From Mytilus californianus (taxonomy: Eukaryota > Mollusca > Bivalvia > Mytilida > Mytilidae): a stretch of DNA of 64,000 bases. This document shows, piece by piece, positions 58,701-64,000 of the stretch (the stretch's first letter is position 1; each line of letters opens with the position of its first letter). The notes below the pieces were generated by a model. That model worked only from the letters and a program-made list of their open reading frames with translations. It was not told the DNA's origin and ran no database searches. The stretch covers positions 51,463,278 to 51,527,277 of the forward strand of contig NW_026262701.1 in NCBI RefSeq assembly GCF_021869535.1. The letters are read 5' to 3'. The translations under genes and the position numbers were made by a program.

Positions 58701-61700
58701 TTGTTATGGATATGGTATACTTACCACATACCCCGCACGTGACTGGACAGAATTTCTTTAGAGAGGGAAATCCACAAACATTTTTGCTGCAGTTAAAGAC
58801 ATGATCATCATAGCAAGCATCTGAAATTAAATGACAACAACATATCTTTAATCGCAAAGAATATATTAGATCATCAACAAAATTGACATATTAATGGCTT
58901 CAAAAACAAGGAATTGCGACAAATATCACATCACACAATCAGGATAAGAACATGATATCGGGACACTTGATATCATTTGCAATAATTTTCTTATTGCCTG
59001 AAATTGGTCTTGTATGTTCTTGTTGGTCTTTCTTGTGTTGACCACACAGTTCGTACACCTATACAACTGTCCTTTATTTGTCTCATTCGTTAAATGCTAC
59101 ACGAAATCCAATTACAAATATACACTGAGTTATATTGTGATGCTCTTGCTTTTTTCACATTATCTGTTATTCATATATGTAAGCCATCATTACAGTATGT
59201 ACAGACAATATTTGGAACATATTTTTAAACTTCGTTTAACAGACTGGAACAAGTTAATCCATTTAGAATATACTTTTTTAAATCGGATATAAATGTTTAG
59301 GGCAACAAATCAGAATTTCGGAATTTTGGAAAAGTATTAAACATGTTAAAAAGTACATGTGTTAAGATCATTTGTAACAAATTTTGGTTATCGACTTTTC
59401 CAGAAAATATGAAACTATCTAGATTATTTTCTCTTAAAACCATTTTGCTCAGAGAGATCAATCTCATAAACAATCAGCTAACCTGAAAAAGTTGCTTACC
59501 AAAAGTTGTTGCCTTTGTGTAATCATTTGCACTTTGTAATATTTTCCTAATAATCAAAAATGATTTTTTGGCACAAATTATTTATTTCCCATTTGGACAT
59601 TTATATCCCAAACGGATTACTACTTCCCATTTGGATGACTGATTCCTGTTTGTTTAAGTAGTGATGTCTTGATTATCAAAATATTTAGTATTTCAGCATT
59701 ATTACAATATGGTACAGGGTTTGAAAAAAATCTTTTATTCGAGGTATCAACATATCCAACAGACGAATTATACATAAACTTGTTTGATTGGTTATTTCAT
59801 ATTTTCTTTTGTCTTTAGCGTTAACTGTTTTACAATTAGGAGATAACTGTATTGTACTTTAAGCTTGGCCTTCATAAAACGTAGATTTTGCTATCGCAAA
59901 TTGAGCGAACCTAGCTCCGCTACGCGTCGCTAGGTAAACTCAATTTGCGACAGTACAATCAAGTTTTACGAAGGCCAAGCTTAAAATACAATAGGTGATC
60001 TCCATTCTTATTCCACATATTTAAATAAATTCCATTTTAGTAAATATTTTGGCTTAAAATGCCATAAATGAAAAAATCCGCGAAATTGTTACATCTTCCT
60101 TGGCATCTTAACAATGTGACGTCATACTCCCGATGTCAAACTTAAACATTTGAATAAACATTGACAAACAGATTTTGAGGCACACACTGTGGCTTTTGTG
60201 TTTATTTAAAGAGAAATTAAATACCCCCCCCCCCCCCCCAAAAAAAAAAAAAAAAAAAAAAATCAGAATTCAAAATGGTGGCTTTCCCTAGTTATGGACA
60301 GGTAGAACGTGAAATCTAACCCTTCAAAATATATGTCAACGTCCAATGAAAATTATCGTTCTAAACGAATTGCATTATTATACATGTTTTTATTTCAAAA
60401 ATTGTGCTGATCCTCATATTAGATATATAGACATAATTAGATACATATTAGTATCAGCGTTGTCGTTTGTATACTTTCAAACACCAGATTATAACTAAAA
60501 ATTCAGATATTCTATCTTAAATCGGGTTTAAATATGAAAGTTGCTTTTAAATGTATCCAAAGAATGTCGTGTCGTCCATTATTCTCTTTGTAGATCAATG
60601 AAGACAAACCAAATTTTTCATTTGGTGATGTGCTTATCTAGAAAATTTATAAAGTAAATTCTAATGAAAAAAATAACTAAACTTTGAGGCACTTGAAAAA
60701 CTATTTGCTTACTTGTATTTGTGTTTTATTGAATCATTATTTTATTTCTTTTTTTATCGTAATAAATTTCTCCTTAAATCCAAATACAAGTTGTGTTCTT
60801 CTTACAGCATTCATTAATGAACAGTTTCTAAATGTTTCATTTAATCTTTTGGTATGCATTCCAACTAAATAGAAATAAAGTTAAAAATGGAATAGAATTT
60901 TTTTTTAATAAACAACTTCTTGCATCAAAGATTGATGATTGTTGGTTGCGTAACGTCCAGTGACAAATATTTCGTACCAAATGCATTAAACGTAATCAAT
61001 CCCTTCCATTACGGTGCTATTCAATATCATTTAGGCATCCACTATTGCTTTTTAGTTTTCTGTTGGGTAACTGTTACAAACAGGTAAGGAACCACAGAAA
61101 GAAAAAGTTTTGACATATTTAGGTTTGGGTTATGCCGATTTCTCTAACAAGAATCACTTATAACAACTAAAATCTTTCTTGCCTCAGCCTGCCTCAACTC
61201 ATAATAACAAAACTTAAAACATTGTTAGTACCTGATACGTTATTCAATATGACGACTGTTTTTTTTCGCGAGGAAGATGGAAAAATGAAAACAAATGTTA
61301 AGTTTAAAAATATAATTGTATTTGCATACCAAAGAAAAGGCATATTTCATTGATATATTGATGTGTAAAACCCCAATCAATTTAATAAAAATACTCGACT
61401 AGACAAGTTCATGTTCATTTTGGAAATATCGATGATGTTCTATACCAAATTGTAGTTAAAAAATGTCAATGGCAGATTCAATTAGAATAAATTATGTTTT
61501 TGATAATATGTATATAAAAATTGCTAACTTGATATTTTCGTACTGCAAACTCCACAGGTCACAGGACAGTATTTTCTCAAGTTTGCATCACTACACACAT
61601 GACTGTCGCTACAGTTGACAAAAGTCGCGTCCGAGCAATTTGATGCTGTAGTGGTTGCCAATGGAGAACGTGACACTGTGTGAGATCATAAGAAACAATT

Positions 61701-62966
61701 AGAAATAATTATTCATGTCACAGCCTTCAAAATTATCTGTTTGTCGTAATATTACAATAGTTAATTTTCGGAAACAAGCAGAAGTTAAAACCTGTTCATT
61801 ATAATATTGTTAAATTTCATAATGCAAAATAGATATTTATGTCGCACAATTTAAAATTATTATTTACCAATTTTTGAAATACGACGAAAATAGACGACTG
61901 ATGCCTGTTTAACGTCCAGTGACAAATAAAATTCAGATTCAGCACGTAAACATAATTAAATGATATGAATTGAAACCCTGCTTCGTACATGGACACGTTT
62001 TTCTTATTTCAATCCGACCAGTCTTTGCTAATGACAGCATACTTAGTGGGAAAGCAGCAAATATAAATTTTCACTTTTTTAGTTTGACCTCCCGCACTTG
62101 TGACAAGCAAGCTACCACGAGACCACGATGCGGTTTCGAAGAAATTTGAGGTCCGCTGAACATGTATTTGAATTTCTTATAGATTACAATCAATTATATA
62201 TTTAAATATTATGTACATTGTTTTTAAGTTGCTTAAATATTCTCTTTGTTTTTTTTGGGCACATGTCTTTAATTTTCAAAGAAATTAAAATTGCTTCAAC
62301 GCGAATTGCAAAGATGACACGAGGAGAAACTGGTCCATAAACAGTCACTTATATACATGCTTTGAAGCATGACACCAGATACTGAGAATTGTGCAATTTA
62401 CGAATTTTGCATAGTACAATAGATATTATAAGATATATAAAAGCATATTTGATATGTTAACATATGGATGTGGAAATATTTAATCGGATATATGTCAGAG
62501 CGGCAGCAATCTAAACGTCGACTATAGCTGTTGATCATAGTCTATGTACCTGTGTGTCTATACAACACGTACAATAAGCAAAGCTCTTACCTCAAATCTT
62601 ACAATTTTAATCAACCTATTGATGATCCCTATTGATGATTTTTATGGTCTTATGTGCTTAGGATTTATACGTAGGTTAAATTCGTATACTTCCTTGGCTT
62701 TCAAATGTTTGGGTATGAGCATTCCCGATGAAGGTAAATCCAGAAAAGTGCTTCGAACGCACGAAATTAGTACAGTGTTATTTTCATTTCATGCTTTGCG
62801 ACAAATACTGTTAAGTTCCCAATCAAAGAAAACAATGTTTATCGAATCAGTAAGAAAGCCATTAGGACAATAAAGCAAAGTGTTGAAGCTAATCATAACA
62901 AAATTAAAAGCACATACCATCGGCTGTTAAAAAACAGAGTGCAGCAAATAGTAAAATGGACGCCAT
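43607..62966 (-). CDS. Secreted multi-ShKT-domain protein, 3' end not found
   Basis: ShKT domains are six-cysteine modules of about 35-40 residues, named after a sea-anemone channel-blocking peptide but widespread in animal secreted enzymes and extracellular proteins. Twelve exons are placed: 62966-62918, 61675-61544, 58820-58725, 57558-57514, 56550-56437, 53302-53240, 52611-52558, 51843-51730, 49735-49682, 46391-46278, 44532-44476 and 43720-43607. Every junction is phase 1 and all join without a stop (about 335 residues). The order is signal peptide, two short six-Cys modules, then four full ShKT modules separated by Gly/Ser/Thr linkers. Introns of 0.6-3.2 kb contain foldbacks and duplicated segments. 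Function unknown: it could be an effector, matrix or shell-associated protein. Nothing in the sequence shows toxicity. Confidence 0.85.
44476..44532 (-). CDS. Linker exon
   Basis: 57 bp, phase 1-1, between TTTCAG and A|GTATGTT. It encodes a Ser/Thr/Gly/Pro-rich spacer including SSSTPSTGSGTKA, no cysteines. Confidence 0.7.
46278..46391 (-). CDS. ShKT exon (module 5)
   Basis: 114 bp, phase 1-1, acceptor TTATTTCAG, donor TGTG|GTAAAT. It has NCKDRLSNC, a WAKQNCAKFC core and a closing CRFC. Close paralogue of the exon at 51,730; intron sequence on both sides is also shared, so the two arose by segmental duplication. Confidence 0.88.
46480..46700. repeat. Insertion specific to the first duplicate
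   Basis: The paralogous segment at about 51,940-51,960 reads from AGTAGTGTAG into TTGTACAGG almost without a break. Here about 200 bp with CAACTCGGACCCCATCAA and CAGACCTGCTCCACATGTGG intervenes. Looks like a dispersed repeat; class unknown. Confidence 0.5.
47633..47770. repeat. Long hairpin
   Basis: Arms of about 55 bp: CCATAGATTTGTTGGAAATT reappears as AATTTCCAACAAATCTATGG, with CAAGGCCTGGGCC / GGCCATG-like inner pairing and TTCG / CGAA near the loop. It lies in the roughly 900 bp (46,860-47,780) that the second duplicate lacks, so it is likely part of an inserted element. Confidence 0.6.
48170..48960. mobile_element. Foldback/MITE with long inverted arms
   Basis: The outer ends are GCAAACCAAATGAAACTTTT and, reversed, GCGAACCAAGTGAAACTTTT. 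Inside, ATCTCCTATTGGTTAAT, CAATAGCTATTG and GAAAATACATGTT are all repeated in inverted order, giving diverged arms of about 290-320 bp around a loop of about 190 bp. Target duplication unclear. The element lies within a tract absent from the duplicated segment at 52.4 kb. Short frames in the loop are not genes. Confidence 0.7.
49682..49735 (-). CDS. Linker exon
   Basis: 54 bp, phase 1-1. It encodes GSAGSKPNPSVGSVTVT, one residue different from the exon at 52,558. Acceptor CTTTTCAG, donor A|GTATGTT. Confidence 0.75.
51730..51843 (-). CDS. ShKT exon (module 4)
   Basis: 114 bp, phase 1-1, acceptor TTATTTCAG, donor TGTG|GTAAAAG. Six cysteines, NCKDRINNC, a WAKQNC core and a closing CRFC. Paralogue of the exon at 46,278. 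Confidence 0.88.
52558..52611 (-). CDS. Linker exon
   Basis: 54 bp, phase 1-1, encoding GSAGSKTNPSVGSVTVT. It directly follows another linker exon (53,240) with no ShKT exon between, so the transcript may carry two linkers in a row or choose between them. Confidence 0.75.
53240..53302 (-). CDS. Linker exon
   Basis: 63 bp, phase 1-1, encoding GSASSAGSKTNSSIGSVTVT, an expanded version of the 54-bp linkers. Acceptor CTTTTCAG, donor A|GTATGTA. Confidence 0.75.
53633..53695 (-). pseudogene. Decayed linker exon
   Basis: The same linker sequence (GSKTHSSVGSVTVT) and the same flanking intron sequence as 52,558 and 53,240. The donor reads A|ATATG instead of A|GTATG and the usual CTTTTCAG acceptor is degraded, so it is unlikely to be spliced in. 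Confidence 0.65.
55150..56220. mobile_element. Inverted-repeat element, 1.07 kb
   Basis: The ends are TGTGAAGTTAGCAGCCGATT (left) and TGTGAAGTCAGCGGCCGGTT (right, reverse complement). Both continue CGTTATTC ... ATTCGATATTC ... ATATCCAAC and GCTAGCAG, inverted repeats of about 70 bp. The interior is AT-rich with a C run at about 55,537-55,556 and no gene. Target duplication not evident; class unknown. Confidence 0.65.
56437..56550 (-). CDS. ShKT exon (module 3)
   Basis: 114 bp, phase 1-1, acceptor GTTTTAG, donor TGCG|GTAAG. It has NCTDLLSNC, SVCHEPFVGWAEHNC and CPKFCDFC, the classic full ShKT spacing. Confidence 0.9.
57514..57558 (-). CDS. Glycine-rich linker exon
   Basis: 45 bp, phase 1-1, acceptor GTTTTAG, donor A|GTGAGTG, encoding YGAGSGPGGTGMVN. 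Distinct in sequence from the Ser/Thr linkers further downstream. Confidence 0.7.
58725..58820 (-). CDS. Short six-Cys (ShKT-like) exon (module 2)
   Basis: 96 bp, phase 1-1, acceptor AATTTCAG, donor TGTG|GTAAG. Six cysteines in ShKT order, but a shortened middle and no Trp (LKKFCPVTCGVC end). Sister of module 1. Confidence 0.82.
59859..59995. mobile_element. Snap-back MITE, about 135 bp
   Basis: TAAGCTTGGCCTTCATAAAA pairs with TTTTACGAAGGCCAAGCTTA. The stem continues with interruptions through GATTTTGCTATCGCAAATTGAG / CTCAATTTGCGA, enclosing a GC-rich loop (CTAGCTCCGCTACGCG). The outer sequence TGTACTTTAAGC / GCTTAAAATACA extends the pairing. No gene. Confidence 0.65.
61544..61675 (-). CDS. 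Short six-Cys (ShKT-like) exon (module 1)
   Basis: 132 bp, phase 1-1. An N-terminal Ser/Thr-rich stretch (SRSPLATTTAS) is followed by six cysteines ending RKYCPVTCGVC. Donor A|GTACG is less canonical than those of the other exons; acceptor CACACAG. Confidence 0.8.
62918..62966 (-). CDS. Signal-peptide exon of the ShKT gene
   Basis: The ATG at 62,966 starts MASILLFAALCFLTADG, a hydrophobic secretion signal, cut by donor ATG|GTATGTG in phase 1. The chosen ATG is the only one giving a signal peptide in frame with the next exon. Upstream (63,000-63,060 on the plus coordinate) is AT-rich with a TATAA-like word; no promoter is asserted. Confidence 0.85.
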
Positions 62967-62999
62967 CGCTATACACGTTCGTGTGATAAGAAGTCGTGG

Positions 63000-63659
63000 T
63001 TTGTAGATTGTTATAATTCCTTATCTCCAATGAAACAAATTGAAATATACAGATTTGTGAAATCATAACCTACAATTCAAGTTAACGCAGATACAAGACT
63101 TTGTGGTGTTAAACATATGAATAAGATGACTTATATTAATCCGCTTTTTACCACACATATGTTCATAAGAGTCGTAGAAGTTCGTGGAAATCAGCTTGAA
63201 AATTAGACCTATTTCTTTTCTTGAAAGAAGACTTTTTCTTAAATCAACATTGAACAAAACGTAAATTTTCATCATTCATACCTGTGAGGAAGTTTACATC
63301 CAAACCCGATAGTAATTTGTAACCCCAAAAGTTGCTTAACTGAAATCTGACTTGTAGTAGGTTAGATTTTATTATTATCTAAATCAATTGATACATGCTG
63401 TATTGCATTTACCAACATTATGATTTATTTGACTGTGTAAGATTAGTACACTCATCTTACGCCCAATCTATCAATACGTCATCATGATGACTTCCTATTG
63501 GGATTGTTTTTGAAATTAAAAAATAATTATATCTGAGCTAAAATGTTCAGTCTGAATAGATATTTCATATGAAAATGAAATAAATAAAAAGTGATATTCC
63601 AACATTACGCAATAAGATTTAAACTACAATCGAAATTATGATGCATAAGTTATAATTCA
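63000..63659. other. AT-rich spacer between two minus-strand genes
   Basis: It should contain the promoter and 5' UTR of the ShKT gene. No clear gene or repeat recognised. An AATAAA on the minus strand near 63,420 could serve the exon at 63,660 if that is terminal. Confidence 0.35.
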
Positions 63660-63969
63660 CTAACTAATAAAATCAACAACTATTTTAACCTGCTTATTAT
63701 AAAACTTATCATAGATACCAGACTGAGCTTTAGACTTTGGTGTCTCGAGCCTATTTTCTTCCGTAGATGAGACTAGCAGTAACGGAACTGATTCTTTAGC
63801 TGTCTCCCCGTTAACAATACTTGGAGAGAATTCTGCGGAGTTAGGAGTACGACTACTAGAAAGAGGAGAGTAAAGTTCTTCTTGTAAACCAGCAACATGA
63901 GTAAATGAATTTGTACTAGATCTCAAACTGGCTCTAGTTTTTTCCACTGTGGTATCTGCTTGTGCTTTT
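63660..63969 (-). CDS. Exon of an unrecognised Ser/Thr-rich protein, partial
   Basis: The open frame follows a good acceptor (ATTCTCCAG, exon starting at 63,969) and runs about 100 codons. It includes LRSSTNSFTHVAGLQEELYS, LSSSRTPNSAEFSPS and ETPKSKAQSGIYDKFYNKQ. It could splice out at CAG|GTTAAAA (63,690) or read on to a TAG stop at about 63,660 and be the last exon. Low-complexity Ser/Thr/Pro content suggests a disordered region. Upstream exons lie beyond the window. No domain recognised. Confidence 0.5.
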
Positions 63970-64000
63970 CTGGAGAATAAAAATGCATTTAGATAAAAAT

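Overview
The window looks like bivalve nuclear DNA, most likely a marine mussel (Mytilus or a close relative). It is AT-rich, its genes have many small exons and long introns, and it is crowded with repeat families of the kind common in mussel genomes. The species call is inference; no marker gene settles it.

Layout. About 1-12,640 holds no gene. It is a nest of one family of non-coding, tandem-repeat-cored elements with a 5' TACGACCGC hairpin and a 3' end in GCATTTTAT. Copies sit inside copies (3989-12064 contains 4856-7260 and 7759-11180). Their uninterrupted target can be read elsewhere in the window and shows no target duplication, the pattern expected of Helentron-type rolling-circle elements. 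From 12,641 to 16,065 lie gene-poor DNA and a small hAT-like element.

16,066-38,286 (+) is a fibrillarin gene, the 2'-O-methyltransferase of box C/D snoRNPs. Nine coding exons are placed and join in frame into a GAR domain plus a complete methyltransferase domain. Only the first exon, predicted to encode about four residues, is missing. Its introns hold three copies of a box C/D snoRNA whose guide matches 18S rRNA at the site corresponding to human A99 (the U57/SNORD57 site). One copy is split by an intact piggyBac transposon (19,845-22,147) encoding a 565-residue transposase. Another intron holds a 5.3 kb Helentron-like element that itself carries a 1.9 kb foldback. The last intron opens with about 22 copies of a 41-bp repeat derived from the exon 9/intron boundary, so candidate 5' splice sites are repeated in tandem.

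38,490-43,600 is intergenic, with a tRNA-derived SINE (11-bp target duplication) interrupted by another hairpin-ended element. 43,607-62,966 (-) is a gene for a secreted protein made of alternating six-cysteine (ShKT and ShKT-like) exons and Gly/Ser/Thr linker exons. All placed junctions are phase 1; its 3' end was not found. Segmental duplication has multiplied linker and ShKT exons, and one linker copy has decayed. At 63,660-63,969 (-) lies one exon of an unrecognised Ser/Thr-rich protein.

The most notable signal is the fibrillarin locus: the gene for the box C/D methyltransferase appears to carry a triplicated box C/D guide RNA in its own intron, with a transposon inserted in one copy and a splice-donor minisatellite at its 3' end.
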